Made by a program: the position numbers and the translations under genes. The notes below the pieces were generated by a model. That model was not told the DNA's origin and ran no database searches. It worked only from the letters and a program-made list of their open reading frames with translations. This document shows positions 43,270-55,000 of a stretch of 64,000 bases of DNA, in pieces. The DNA is from Gnetum montanum (lineage: Eukaryota; Streptophyta; Gnetopsida; Gnetales; Gnetaceae): positions 818,771 through 882,770 of the forward strand of contig MNCI01013584.1 of NCBI GenBank assembly GCA_015680685.1, given 5' to 3'. Each line of letters opens with the position of its first letter. The first letter of the stretch is position 1.

Positions 43270-44280
43270 ATAATTAGCAATTCTATAACTTAAGAAAAAA
43301 TGATCAATAGATAGATATAATTACTTAGATTTTCTTTACATTACCACAAACGGAATAAAGAATATAGCTCACCACCAATAGTTGTGGAGTAACTTACTTA
43401 ATTAAAATTCCTTATAAAAATCATTTAAAGTGAGAATTATTTGGCTTTAGAGAATAACATCATTCTTGATAAGTAAAGTGGAATATCATATATAATGATG
43501 ATGATAATGAGCATATCCTTTTTATAGAAAAATGTGTAAAGTTCTTCTAAAATGATAAAAGTAATAGCTAGAGATATCAGGGGTATTATCTCTTTCAAAT
43601 ATATTATAATATAAGCATAAATTATACAACATTCAAGAAAGAAACTAGCTTATTATGGAAAGTAAAAATTAAAATTTACTATCAAGCAAAAAGATGTTTA
43701 CATGATGAAATACAAGAAAGAAATGTTTAAAAATTATCATCATTCATTACAAAATAAGTCTATAGCTATGTTTATCAAGTTTTAAAATATGCTAGATGAT
43801 GATTCTTCTCTAGATTTGAAAGTAGTAGTATTCACCATAGACTCAAAATCTAGCTCTTTACTTGAGAAAGATGGAATATCAAAAGAAAAATATATGTTTT
43901 CCTTTTGATTGGTGCTAGTGTACTTGAGGACTTATTTATGAATATCATTTAAATATGAAGTAAAGTGATGGTATGCTCCTAATGAGAATGGCAAGTAAGT
44001 CATAATCTAAATTAACTAGTATCTCTAATACTTTTTTATATTATGTGATAACTTTATTAGTTACCACCCATTTCTACAATTTCATCATCATAGCACTATA
44101 ACATTAATTTTTGAAATTTCATCATTCTGGCACTATTTTATTTGATCTCCTTAAGCAAAACATTTTCCATATCAAAATTTTGCATTATTAATTTTGGTAT
44201 TTTCTTTTGAACTTTTTCTAGATTTTTATAAGAGTGGATTTTCATTCTTCGTAGTTATTCTTATGAGTTTTTGACTCCAC
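43270..44280. other. Unclassified AT-rich stretch
   Basis: No protein motif was recognised on either strand. It continues the sequence into which G inserted, so it may be the interior of the Ty1/copia element whose LTR lies at 35099-35547, or the 5' part of the pararetrovirus that follows. Confidence 0.4.
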
Positions 44281-44457
44281 TATCTTTATTATCAACTCCT
44301 ACATTTTATTCACAAGTAAATAATTTGAGCTAAATTCTATAGTAATTAGTTCTATAAACACGATGTAGTATTATTAATTCACAATGCCTATAGTAATTAT
44401 TTTTATAGTAATAATTCTATAGTATCTAGTGACAATGAATCAATAGCATCATCCTTT

Positions 44458-46430
44458 ATGTTCAAACCTTCTACTAGAGATCCATCTTGTCAACATAAAG
44501 TTCTTAAAGAAATGGATCACCAATATCACTATATCGAATGCGATGCATTATTAAAAACATGTAGAATGGAAATGAACAAAGGGAAATTAGATGATAGTTT
44601 AATTAGACAACATCAAGAAAGACTAGCAACCTTAGAACGAGATTAGAAAAAATGATTTGATTTTGTCCAACAACAAATAGGAGAACAGTCATATGGAGGA
44701 ACAAGTCCTACAGAGTATGTATATACTCTATAGTCTAAGAAAGCGTCCTCCATACCTTCAGACACTTTTTGTCTCTTAAATTGGAAAAATACAACATTAA
44801 GCGATCTTGTATACAACAACAAGACACATATGAGTGTCCTAGAGGATATGTGTAATATTAATTATGATACAAATATAAATACTAGTTTGTTATATCGAAA
44901 GTTATAAAAAATGTCTAGTTCATCAGGACCTCGAGCATCTACGCCTAACCCAATTCCATTAGCTTTACCATATGATATTTCCTTTCCATCCTCACCACCT
45001 GCAATATCAAAAATAGATGTAGAAAATTTTAGAAAACATTAGCAGGAAAAAAAATAGAAAAAGAAAAGGAAAAATTTGAATAGATATGAATGAAGCTGCA
45101 GACTCTGAACATGAATATGAAGTCTTGTAGTTATCAAATAGGCATGTAGAGGAAGCAGTATTATTATCCAAAACAAATGAACAAGTTCAAGAAGCTCAAG
45201 AAGCAATGTTCACCCAAACAAGGAAAGTAGGTGATCTACAACCAGTATTCAATATGGTTAATAAGAATCTTAGGCAACATCAAGATGTCCTAGATGTCCT
45301 GAGTTTTGGGAAAATTAGACAATTCTTAGAACAAACAAATTGGAAATTATGTTATGCCCAATAGATGCAACATTTAGTCCAAAACCTTAGTAAATTAGGT
45401 AAGAATTTATGTTTAGAACTATGTCCAGAAGAAAAATAAAAAAACAAGGAAAAACAAAAATCCAAAAAAGTCTGTAAAACATGTAAAGGTTTGAGTTCTA
45501 GATCTCCTCCTAGAAAACAATGGCGTAGGAAGAATCCTCCTCCTCAATGTCATGTCAAAAAATATCCTAGTTTCTTTAGACGATGCCCTAGATGTCTTTC
45601 TCAACATGAAATAAAATGTTTTATATGTGGTGGTCCTCATTTAGCAATGAATTATCCCAATAAGGATAGGGATAAAAAGAAAGCCCATTTTATTAGAAAA
45701 CATAATATCAAAGACACACATTTTGAATGGGTTTCTGATCAAGAAAAAATAGATATCCCTTACAATCCTAGGGAAGATCTCTATTCTTCTTCTCCTTCTG
45801 ATAACATGTATCATTACAATGGAGATGATTTAGAAGATGAATACTGGAAATAATATGATCAAAAATATTTTTCTAAACATACATTCATAGATGATTATCC
45901 TTCTGATTCTTCTGATGGAGATGTTTACTTTAGTAATATGAACCGAGCCTCCACATCTAGATCGCAGCAACCTCTGCAAGAAATCAACAAGGCTCAAAAA
46001 CAATTAGAATTAGCTGAATTAGAATTAGGAAAATTAAAACATAAATTAAAGAAAACTCCTTTAGATGAGTTAACAAAGTATATTGCTTTAGATAAGCAGG
46101 TTAGAGAAAAAAGAGCAGAAGTAATAGCTTTGAAAAAATATGAAAAATAACTACATGCATCCTTAGATAGTCAACCATTAGAACCTAAAATAGAACAAGT
46201 AGAAGAGTTAGAGGAATTAGAAGAATGATTACAAAAGGAAGAAAAAGAACACCAATATAGCCAAAAGGAAGGCATGTTGGAACGAGTAGTGAAAAGATAG
46301 GCAAGAATTCAACAACTACAAGCATTCATGGAAATGGCTTAAAAGGAATTATAGAAATTACAAGAGGAAGAAGATCAAGATAATAAAATCTCTTTTGAAC
46401 ATGAATTGTCACAAATACATACAATTTGAG
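44458..46430 (+). pseudogene. Pararetroviral coat-protein region with coiled coils and zinc knuckle
   Basis: The reading starts in frame near 44400 and is open at 44458-44645. A Ser/Pro-rich linker (SSSSGPRASTPNPIP, 44911) and an acidic Glu-rich part (45086-45200) follow after a frameshift near 45070. A basic stretch (PPRKQWRRKNPPP) precedes the knuckle CFICGGPHLAMNYP at about 45617-45660, a Cys-2-Cys-3-His-4-Cys type with Tyr for the last Cys. An acidic Ser-rich tail and a Lys/Glu coiled coil (45938-46400, ELAELELGKLKHKLKK) end the region. In caulimovirids this layout is the capsid protein. Confidence 0.7.
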
Positions 46431-46469
46431 TTAATCAAAATCGTGAAAGTTTAGTAAAACTCCTCTTTG

Positions 46470-46740
46470 TGCTTTTTGGATTAAAATACCTGGTTTTAAG
46501 TCATATCCTATCAATGCATTCATAGATTCTAGTGTAGAAGTCATGCTTGCCAATGAAGCGATAATCCCTTCTTTCCTCTGGAAAGAAAGAGAAAAATTAA
46601 TTGTAAGTTTCAACAAAACTCCTAAAATAGTATAGACACATTTTTCACTTCCTTTAATTATGCCAGACAAATCTCTTCTACCTATACAAGCTAATGCGAT
46701 TAATTGGCTATCATATGATATGGTCATTGGTGTAGATAAT
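46470..46740 (+). pseudogene. Pararetroviral aspartic protease
   Basis: Reads YPINAFIDSSVEVMLANEAI, then a Trp-Lys-Glu stretch and, after one stop, SYDMVIGVDN. FIDSS stands where active proteases have D-T/S-G, and MVIGVDN matches the 'FIIGNNF' end of the family. The catalytic Asp is kept; the Gly is Ser. It lies just before RT as expected. Confidence 0.65.
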
Positions 46741-46925
46741 TAAGCTACCTTAGAACCATATAAAATTAGTCATAATTCAGTATATTTAGGATTGCATGAA
46801 TTCGTAGAACATTTAGACCTATTAACCATTTTACTAAAACAAAATATAAAATTCCAAAAACACAATGGATAGTTAATCAAATATAACAAAAAACATCAGT
46901 ATTTGAAACGATCAAACAAAAACTA

Positions 46926-47830
46926 ATGACAGTGGCCAGTGAAGATCCAATGACATTTAGACATAATAAACAACATTGGTGCCATATCGAACTATTAAAT
47001 GGTATAACTCCTTATTCAAAAGCACAACATATTGGAATGTTCCCTAAATTAAAAGAAGGAATGTGCCCAAGAAATACAACAACTCTTGGAGAAAGCTATG
47101 ATACAACCCAGTACAAGTATGTTTTCCTGTGCAACCTTTTATGTAAAAAAATGCGCAGAACTTACTAGGGGAAAGAAAATTTTAGTGGTTAATTATAAAC
47201 CATTAAATGCAATTATAAAATTAGTACAACATCCTATCCCTAGTAAAGATGATTTATTCCAGCAATTACAAGGGACACATATTTATTCAAAGTTCAATTT
47301 AAAATCTGGTTTCTAGAAAATACAAGTTCATCCTAAAGATAGATGAAAGACTTCTTTTACAATCCCACAAGGTTTATATGAATGGATTGTCTTACCTTTC
47401 GGGATAAAAAAAACCCCATCTATATTTCAAGCCTGTATGGCTTCCATTTTTAAAACTATCCTTTTATTTTAGTTTATATAGATGATATTTTAGTATTATC
47501 TAAAAATACGAATGACCATGAACAACACTTAGAAACATTATATTGACTTATAGATCAAAATGGATTAGTGCTTTCTCCTTCTAAAAAGAAAATCCAAATT
47601 GCAGTCGATGAAGTAAATTTTTTAGGAGTTGTAATTAAAAATGGGCAAATAACTCTTCAAGAACACATCCTTAAAGATATTAATAAATTCCCATATGTGA
47701 TTACTGACACCAACTAGCTACAACGATTTCTTGGTTTTCTTAACTACCTTTCTAGTTTTTATAAAGATTTAGCTAAGGATAGAAAGGTTTTAAACCAATA
47801 GCTAACCAAAAAAGCTGGTCCTTGGACTGA
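46926..47830 (+). pseudogene. Pararetroviral reverse transcriptase
   Basis: Blocks in order, across two frameshifts: an EIQQLLEKAMIQPS helix, RGKKILVVNYKPLN, HPIPSKDDLFQQLQG, IYSKFNLKSGF, TSFTIPQGLYEWIVLPFG, FQACMASIF and the active-site box YIDDIL (about 47476), which is intact. The connection has LSPSKKKIQI, VNFLGVVIKNGQITL and LQRFLGFLNYLSSF. GLYEW and NYKPLN are typical of Caulimoviridae rather than of Ty3/gypsy. Confidence 0.85.
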
Positions 47831-48296
47831 ACAACATACAATAGCTGTCCAATGATTAAAATAACAACAATGTACAAAGCTACCTTATTTACATCTTCCT
47901 ACAAATGGAACCTTAATTGTAGAAACAGATGCTTCCAACAAATTTTGGGGAGCAGTTTTGAAGGAAGATCTCCAAGGTTTCATATATGTTTGTAGATATG
48001 CAAGCAGTAAATTCAACCCTGTAGAACTGAATTACCATTCCACACATAAAGAACTATTAGCTATTATTCATGGAATAGAAAAATTTAGGTTGTTTTTACA
48101 AGAAAAGGAATTTAGTATTCGTTCTGATCTAAAATATTTTGATAAATATCTGCAAACAAAACAACTGAATAAAGTAGCCCATACATGAATAATTCGTTGG
48201 TCTTTATTTCTTGCTAAATTTACTTATAAAACATAGTATTTAAGTGGAAAAGAGAATAATTTAGCTAACTATTTAACATGTGAATTTCAATATTAA
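47831..48296 (+). pseudogene. Pararetroviral RNase H, C-terminal end of pol
   Basis: Reads LIVETDASNKFWGAVLKED with the first Asp, YASSKFNPVELNYHSTHKEL with the Glu, FRLFLQEKEFSIRSDLK with the next Asp (as SD), and finally IIRWSLFLAKF and LSGKENNLANYL, the end of pararetroviral pol. The frame then stops at 48294-48296 and no integrase follows. The part 47958-48187 is open. Confidence 0.85.
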
Positions 48297-48339
48297 CTTT
48301 TGTTTAAGTTTTGCAAAAAGATTCCTGAATGAAGGATGG

Positions 48340-49191
48340 GAGCTTCGTTCTAGCCAAAGAATTTTCCCATGTCCATTCTCTTGAATCTATCTTACTCAAT
48401 CTCAGATTACTCGTGTGCATAATAACTATTTTAATGGCTGGGATTTCTATTCTCATTATTACTATATAAATTCTCTTTCTCCTCATATCTCTTATACCTC
48501 TTTTGCTCATCCAAACCCTCTGCTAGAAGACCTGTATCCACCTGTGCATATTAAAACAAGTATCCATGCTAATCAGTTTGTAGATGAATGTCATCACTAG
48601 GGCAATCTTATCCATTGGACTCGTTAGAAACCATTGGATTGCCATTTTTACCATGTAAACTTTAATGTCCCTATCGAAATGCCCAATGACTCTCACCTGT
48701 TTTGGGAATGGTGGTCTCTGTATGGACATCAAGTAAAACATTATCTTGAAAATTATAATCATGCAGCCATTAAATGATTCTATGCTCATCCACATGGGGA
48801 TTTCAGATATTTTACCTATCTAGATATGATGGCCCATTTTTCCTTTCAAGATTTTTATCCGTCTTATTTTATTACCTCTAGCCTTAGTCAACGAATAGAT
48901 TGGCAAAATCCATGAAGATTAGCTTGGTATCAGGATATCCTCATGGCTACTGCAACAAGAATCATTACTCATTGTTAGTAGAATCAGATCATACCATCCA
49001 ATTTGGAGCCCTATAATTATGATGCATCATTTCAACTCCTATTCCAAGAAGGTGGAAGCTAGCATGTAAAGTGGCATGAACCTACTTTTATTCCATCCTG
49101 GCATGCAATCTCATCAAATGAAGAATCTGAAGCACCAACAACACCATGTAATGATGATTCTGAACCAAACAATGGATCCAATGATGAATAG
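48340..49191 (+). pseudogene. Unknown ORF downstream of pararetroviral pol
   Basis: In one frame, with about eight stops, it reads as a coherent protein of about 280 residues rich in Trp, Tyr, His and Phe: YFNGWDFYSHYYYIN, SYTSFAHPNPLLEDLY, DSHLFWEWWSLYGHQVKHYL, FYAHPHGDFRYFTYLDMMAH, and an acidic Ser/Glu-rich tail (SSNEESEAPTTPCNDDSEP). The open part is 48415-48597. The stops fall where Gln, Trp or Arg codons could have been, so it looks like a decayed gene and not noise. I do not recognise the family. Some caulimovirids carry an extra ORF after pol; identity to any of these is not shown. Confidence 0.5.
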
Positions 49192-49300
49192 TAGATTCAC
49201 TAATATCCTGAACAATGTAAAGTCATGCATAGTAAAAGAATATCATATACAGTAAGATATGCTCCACTTTCATCCTTATCTCTTCTCTCCCTTTCTCTCC

Positions 49301-49308
49301 TATAAAAG
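49301..49308 (+). promoter_or_regulatory. TATA box, possible pararetroviral genomic promoter
   Basis: TATAAAAG follows a CT-rich run and lies about 110 bases after the downstream ORF, the place of the genomic promoter in circular caulimovirid genomes. AGTAAGAAGAGAGAGC starts about 30 bases downstream and may be the RNA start. Confidence 0.45.
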
Positions 49309-49440
49309 GATCATCCTCTCTTGAGTCAAAAACACAAGTAAGAAGAGAGAGCAATCTAGTAGTAAGAGTCAGTCCTTTTGCAAATTCTCCAGTCTCCAGT
49401 CCTTCAAGTCCTATCTGTAAGAGTCTATAGTCTATCATGC

Positions 49441-49590
49441 TAAGTAGAGATATCTTAGAGTGATGTGGTTTGCTTCTCTAAAAGCATTCCTCCTTATGTC
49501 TATGTCCTATGTCTTAGCAGAGATATCTTGAAGTGATGCGCTGTGCTCCTTCAAAATCATTCCTGCTATGATAATTTATATTATCTCAAT
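49441..49590. repeat. Imperfect direct repeat of about 73 bp
   Basis: TAGAGATATCTTAGAGTGATG with the following GCTTCTCTAAAAGCATTCCT recurs as CAGAGATATCTTGAAGTGATG and GCTCCTTCAAAATCATTCCT about 73 bases later. It lies in the supposed leader of the pararetrovirus. Confidence 0.6.
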
Positions 49591-49599
49591 AACATTTCA

Positions 49600-51995
49600 A
49601 AGGCCTTAACATTAAAGTAGTAGCCTATTGTAGTGTAATTACAAATTATGAAATCATATATAAGATCATTATTCATTACAATAGGATATGATTTTGTTAG
49701 TCTATGAATTTCTTTTATAACGTTAGACATGATGGTTACTATAAAAAAATTTTTCATTAATGCCTTTAATATATTTTTCCTCTAGCCTAATTATACAATG
49801 TTTCTTCCACCAAGCTTTTTTATCTCATAGTAATAAACCATATTCTCAAACTTATGGTGGTGGAAGGTAACTAAATTTGATAAGTAACCAAATTCATGTA
49901 CATCCCACTCCTTCATATATTATCCGTTAGATTATTTTAATAAAGGTATCTTGATAATAGTTTAATGAGGATATCAACCCATGTCCTTACTAAATTCTAT
50001 AACCTTAGTGTTCTTAGGAGTTGTAGAATATGAATAATAATGTTTAATTATCTTTTTAAATCATTTGTAATATTTACATGGATCATGAAGGCAACAATAA
50101 GAACATTGTGAATCCTAGGAGGATATAGTCTAAAACCATGAGTGACTATAATTTGTGATTCCTGTAGCTAGCCATCTAAGGGAAAATCTCTCATGTTTCA
50201 TTTTCTACAATATAGTGCAATATAGATGCAAGCATAGAAGGTCATAGTCTAAGAGTGCAAGTCATAGTCTAGTCATAGTTGATGAATCATAAATTATTGG
50301 TAATCATAGCCTATTCATAGTCCTATCATAGTCTTTGAGATATGAGTTGTTATGACTTGCAAGTACTTGCAGTCTCAAAAAAATCAAAATTTTAAAGGCA
50401 TGAACTTTGAGAGGCAAATTATTGATCATTTGAGGCTACATATATTAGAGATAGTATGTCATGTCATGTCAAACTCTTTCAACAAGATAAACAAAGGAAG
50501 AAAATAATAATTTTGCATTTTGTAATCACTTCAAGCTATAAGTTAAATTGAATTTTATATTATTAAAATGAAATGATGGATGGATGTTCTTGTTTTTTTT
50601 CTTAATTCATTTTTTTTCATTATTTTTCACTTTTCATAATTGAGAAATGACTTGTCATTAACCCTAGACATTAACCTAATCTTTTTCTAAAAATTTGATG
50701 ACTATTAATTAATGAAAATGGCTAATAGTTTAGATAATAGAGCTTGATACAAATTTTCTCTCTTTAGTTGACTCTTCATCTTTCTAAGATCTAATTTATT
50801 TTATTCACTTTGTCTCTTCTCCTATTCAATCTTATCCTCATCAAGAATTGCATGAATTTGATCTAGATCTCCATCAAATCAAGTCATGTATACTTCATTA
50901 TTTCCTTTGTGCTAATTTAATGTTTCAATAGAAGGTGAAAGCTTTCTCTTTAATCTTTTGAAATATATAGCTATATAAAAATATGTGTTACAAAAATCAA
51001 AATTCCAAGCTAAATAACATCTTGAGAAAAATCCAAGAATATCAAATTTGTAGATTTTAAATTTATAAAATTTAAGCTATTATAGAAGAATAGTTTTACC
51101 ATGACTCATGGTCAACTCATAGTATTATAGGTCTTCATACCATGAACTTAGCATGACCTATGAAATCTCAAAAATTAATTTCCTTAATATCGTAAATTGT
51201 GGTTTACTCATGGTGTTCTAGTTTTTAGGTTTTTCATAAATCATAACTTGTGATTCACTCACAATCTATTACCATGACTTCACCATGATTCGTGATTAGT
51301 TCATGATATAAATAAATCATGGTTTCATTGTGGTACAACATTCAAAATAAGGAACATTTATCATAACTTAGGGTGTACTTGTGGAATCCTTAGAAGTTAT
51401 TTCTCTATGTTTTTAGCATCACCATAACTCATACAATAATACCATGACTTAGGGTATTATAGTTCACGACTCGTAATGTAATACCAAAACTCATGGTATT
51501 ATAGCTCGTGACTCATGGTATTGTAGTCCATGACTCATAATGTAATACCACAACTCATGGTATTATATCTCATGACTCATGGTCACCTCATACACACTTA
51601 AAAATTTTTTAGTATCAAGGCTAAGTTTTAATCCTCTTCCTCATCCCATTTCATCCTAACTATCTCTTTAGTATAAAGAATAGGGATTCTTCCAAAGTAT
51701 TTTCCCTATCCAACATACCATTAGGAGCTCTTAATTCAAGAAATAATATCTTAATTGTTGGGTATCTTGTGGTTTCTCATCTTAAGCATTTTCTTTAAGG
51801 ATTATGAGAGTGAGAAAGGATTATCTTGGGACTTGTTCTAGATCCTTGATTATGTTATACTTCTAGCATTTGTACATTGATTTTGACCTTGAATAAAGAA
51901 GTGTTATTTCTTATTCATGATTGGTTCCCTTTTGATTCCATTAAGGTTGATTTATAAGGAAATTTGATGCTTCTTCTACTTGGATATTGTAATAA
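49600..51995 (+). repeat. 5' flank and probable LTR of chromovirus E, rich in short repeats
   Basis: No coding motif is seen. The right end at about 51995 directly precedes a tRNA-Met-type PBS, so the right part should be LTR. It contains clusters of CATAGTCT (50240-50340) and of CATGACTCATGGTATTATAG-like units (51090-51590) and GAATAAAG at about 51893, a poly(A)-signal-like element. The left LTR end is not determined, and no matching 3' LTR was found after 56940. Confidence 0.45.
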
Positions 51996-51998
51996 ATT

Positions 51999-52010
51999 GG
52001 TGTTAGAGCA
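51999..52010 (+). other. Primer-binding site (initiator tRNA-Met type)
   Basis: TGGTGTTAGAGC corresponds to TGGTATCAGAGC, the usual plant tRNA-Met PBS, with two transitions. The preceding TAATAAAT fits an LTR end TACA decayed. Confidence 0.65.
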
Positions 52011-52234
52011 TTTGATTATTGAAATAATTTAGCCATGAAGAAGTAATATTTTTACCTCAATCATTGAGTTTGGTAATTATCATTTTACCCTTATAATTTA
52101 ATTGTATGATAATTATAATTTTTGTTTTATGCTCTCCTACTCTTCCTAGGATTTGAGAAAATTTCTTTGACCTAGAATGAAGGTCAATTAATTTTGAGTT
52201 TTAAAAATTTCATCTATTTTTAATATCCATTAAC

Positions 52235-53560
52235 TTGATTGAGTTAGGGATTATTTTAAACTTATTTAAATTGGTTTTGGATATCCCTTATAATTTGGTA
52301 GTACTTCAAAATTGGTTTTGGGAACTTCAATATTTTTATGGATTTAAAATTTTCTTTGGTGAATATTTTGAATCTTGGTCTAATTCCATCATGATCCATA
52401 AAGAAGATGATTCAATCTCTTTCAAAGAACATAGAAGAGATGAAGGTGGTTTATAATTAATTTTTGAGAAACCTAAGAAGTTGGAATAAGATAAGAAAAA
52501 TAAGTTACCATTTACAAGAAGAATTAAGCAAAATGTGAATCCTAAGGGTCCTTACTCAAATAATCATCATTCCATACTTGATTTGAAAGATGATATTCTC
52601 ATTGATACTAATGACTTTGAAGATGAGGAAAAAAAATAAAGAAGAGGAGGTCCAACATTCTTCAAGAGTTATGCATCCACTAGTAAGGTTAAGTATTATA
52701 AGAGAGAAATATTGGGCTTATTTTAAGATAATAAGAATAAATTAAAGAAGAAATGCATATCATCCTTATCAAAGCCTTTAGACATGCTATCCAAATTCCA
52801 TATGTTGAGGTCAAAAACCTTTAATGATAAGCAAGTTATGGATTCCTTTACTTCTTAGCTTAAGACTATTAACAAGTATTTGAACTTGAAAATTTTTATG
52901 AGAAAAAATGAATTTCATATGATGAAGCAAAATTGCATGATATGACACAAGTTTGATGACAAATAAATAGCCATGCTTATGTGGTTAACCATGGCTCACT
53001 CATCAAAGATTGGTCACTTATGCAATATTTAATGAAATAAAAGTTTTACAACTTCAAATATAGATAAGAAGTAATCCAAATATTCAAATATTTGAGACAA
53101 GAAGATAAACATATCAAAGATTACTACATGGGATGTTGCAAAATGTTTTATCAAGAAAAGATGCAATGGTTTGAGTATGAAAAAATATCAATTTTTACAA
53201 CTATTCTTAAGAGAGAATATTAGCAAGAGCTTATATTCTATTAATCCCAAGCTTTAGGTGAGACATTTGAGTTATCTCTTATGAATAAGAAGAAGCTACA
53301 AGGATATGAAAAGAGTGGTCCAAGAAATTCTTCAAAGGGCAAAGATTTAAAACCTTCCAAAGATGAAAAATGAGACAAGGAAAATAATGCTAAGAGAACT
53401 ACACAAGAGAATCTAGAAGAGAGTTTTAGCAAGTCTTTTAAAAAGGATTCATCCCAGGAAAAATATGTTGGTTAGATCTAATACTTTGATTATGCATAAT
53501 TAGCACATAAGCAATGGGAATACAAGAATCCAAAAACCTCCAAAGGAAAGAAAGTTTAAA
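52235..53560 (+). pseudogene. Gag of element E
   Basis: Charged, broken frames with a gag-like block at 53050-53240 (YLRQEDKHIKDYYMGCCKMF) followed by a Lys/Ser/Glu-rich segment and, at 53460-53530, a row of Tyr/Asp/His/Trp residues where the zinc knuckle should be; the Cys residues are lost. 52235-52455 is open. Identification rests mainly on position before protease and RT. Confidence 0.5.
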
Positions 53561-53689
53561 TCATAGAGAAGGATTCTTCAGCCTCTCAAAGCCAAGGTAA
53601 TCCTAATGCATCTAGGATTAAAGATATCACTAAAGCTATTTCTTGTAGTTTTATTGGAAATTTGAATAATAAGAATCCTAATAGAAAAA

Positions 53690-54020
53690 TATCTTTTATA
53701 AGTGGGACAAAATGTTTATCTATTGGGGAATGGGGACATATTTTCATTGATAGTAGAGCTGAAAAAATGTGATTTCTACTAAGGATACTAAAAGATTAGG
53801 TTTATCCAAATTAACTCATCTTAGGTCCTATAAAGTTCATTAGTGTTTTTGTGATCATTATTAAGAAGATAAATTAATTTTTTATTTTAGGATTGGTTCC
53901 TATTGTGATAAGGTATCTTATGATATTCTTCCAATTGATTGTGTTGATTCTTGATAGCCTTCAAACTTTGACAATAAGGCTATATTTGATGAAAGAAAAA
54001 ATATTACATTTGAGCCTAGG
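53690..54020 (+). pseudogene. Aspartic protease of element E
   Basis: GEWGHIFIDSRAEKM at about 53730 matches the D-S-G-A active site of plant chromoviruses with Arg for Gly, followed by LGLSKLTHLRSYKVH and YDILPIDC in shifting frames. It precedes RT. Confidence 0.6.
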
Positions 54021-54029
54021 GTAGACAAT

Positions 54030-55000
54030 ATTTATAAATTGATTTCCATGCATTTATAACCATCTAAGATGATTGTTTCTACTAATGCATCTTTGATTTT
54101 TTTGAGTAACAAAGAATATGCTTAAGCTTGTGAACAAGCTAGATATGATTTCATTATTATATAAAAAATTATAACATGTAAAAAAGAGCAAGCGATTGAA
54201 CTTCTTAAAGTGGTGTAACGTTTGACACAAGAATTTTTTGATGTATTTAAGGATACAATGGAAGGGCTTCGTCCTATGAGGTTTATTCAACATCAAATTG
54301 ACTTCATACTAGGATTAACCATACCAAATGAGAGAGCCTACTAGATGAACTCACATTAGAGGGAGGAGCTTCAAAGTTAAGTTAGTAGATTACTCTCAAA
54401 TAGCTTCATTTAAGAGTCAATAATTCCATATGTATTATTGAAAGTATTAGTTTCAAAAGAAGACACTAATGAAATGAGGATATGCATTAATTTTAGGATT
54501 ATTAATGGGATAACCATCAAGTACCATTTTTCTATTCATAGAATGGATGACATTCTTCATATTCTTACTAATGTTAAATTATTTTCTAAGATTGATTTGA
54601 AGAGTGACCATCATCAAGTACAAATTAGATCTAGAAATGAATGAAAAACATTCTTTAATAGTTGTATGAGTGATTAGCCATGCCATTTAGGCTAATCAAT
54701 ATTCCTCTTGCTTTTATGAGGTTAATTCATGATGTCTTAAGAGAATTAATTACTAAATGTTTCATTGTGATTTTTTATATGCTATTATCATTTATAGTTC
54801 CAATGAGGATGAGCATGTATAGTATTTAAGGAAGGTATTATTCAAACTACATGATGTTCAATTGGTAGTAAATGTAAAGAAATTTCACTTCCTTAAAGGA
54901 AAATTACGTATTTGGGTCATGTTATCTTCAAAACTTAAGTGAAGATGGAACCTATTAAGATAAAGGTAATTATTGATTAGCCTTCACTATATCAGATATT
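54030..55000 (+). pseudogene. Reverse transcriptase of element E
   Basis: The block GLRPMRFIQHQIDFILGLTI is at 54260-54315. 54438-54644 is open: MRICINFRIINGITIKYHFS, HRMDDILHILTNVKLFSKID, QVQIRSRNE. MPF.LINIPLAFMR follows. Where YxDD should be (54770) the sequence is no longer recognisable. FGHVIFKT- and KVKMEPIKIKV-like connection blocks come at 54910-54970. Confidence 0.8.

Larger units (their letters stand above)
44281..49600 (+). mobile_element. Endogenous pararetrovirus (Caulimoviridae-like), decayed
   Basis: Plus-strand order: coiled-coil and coat-like region with zinc knuckle, aspartic protease, RT, RNase H, then an extra ORF and a promoter-like end. There is no integrase after RNase H and no LTR pair, which separates it from Ty3/gypsy elements. 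RT wording (VNYKPLN, FxxPQGLYEW, YIDDIL) is that of plant pararetroviruses such as badna- and petuviruses. No movement-protein domain was recognised. Frames are broken by many stops and several shifts, so it is an old, silent copy. Confidence 0.8.

Noticed and set aside
46431-46727. Minus-strand open frame of 98 codons over the pararetroviral protease
   Set aside because: The plus strand shows the protease motifs in register with RT; the antisense frame has no recognisable motif.
49223-49438. Minus-strand open frame of 71 codons as a host gene
   Set aside because: It overlaps the promoter-like end of the pararetrovirus and shows no motif; its length is within chance.
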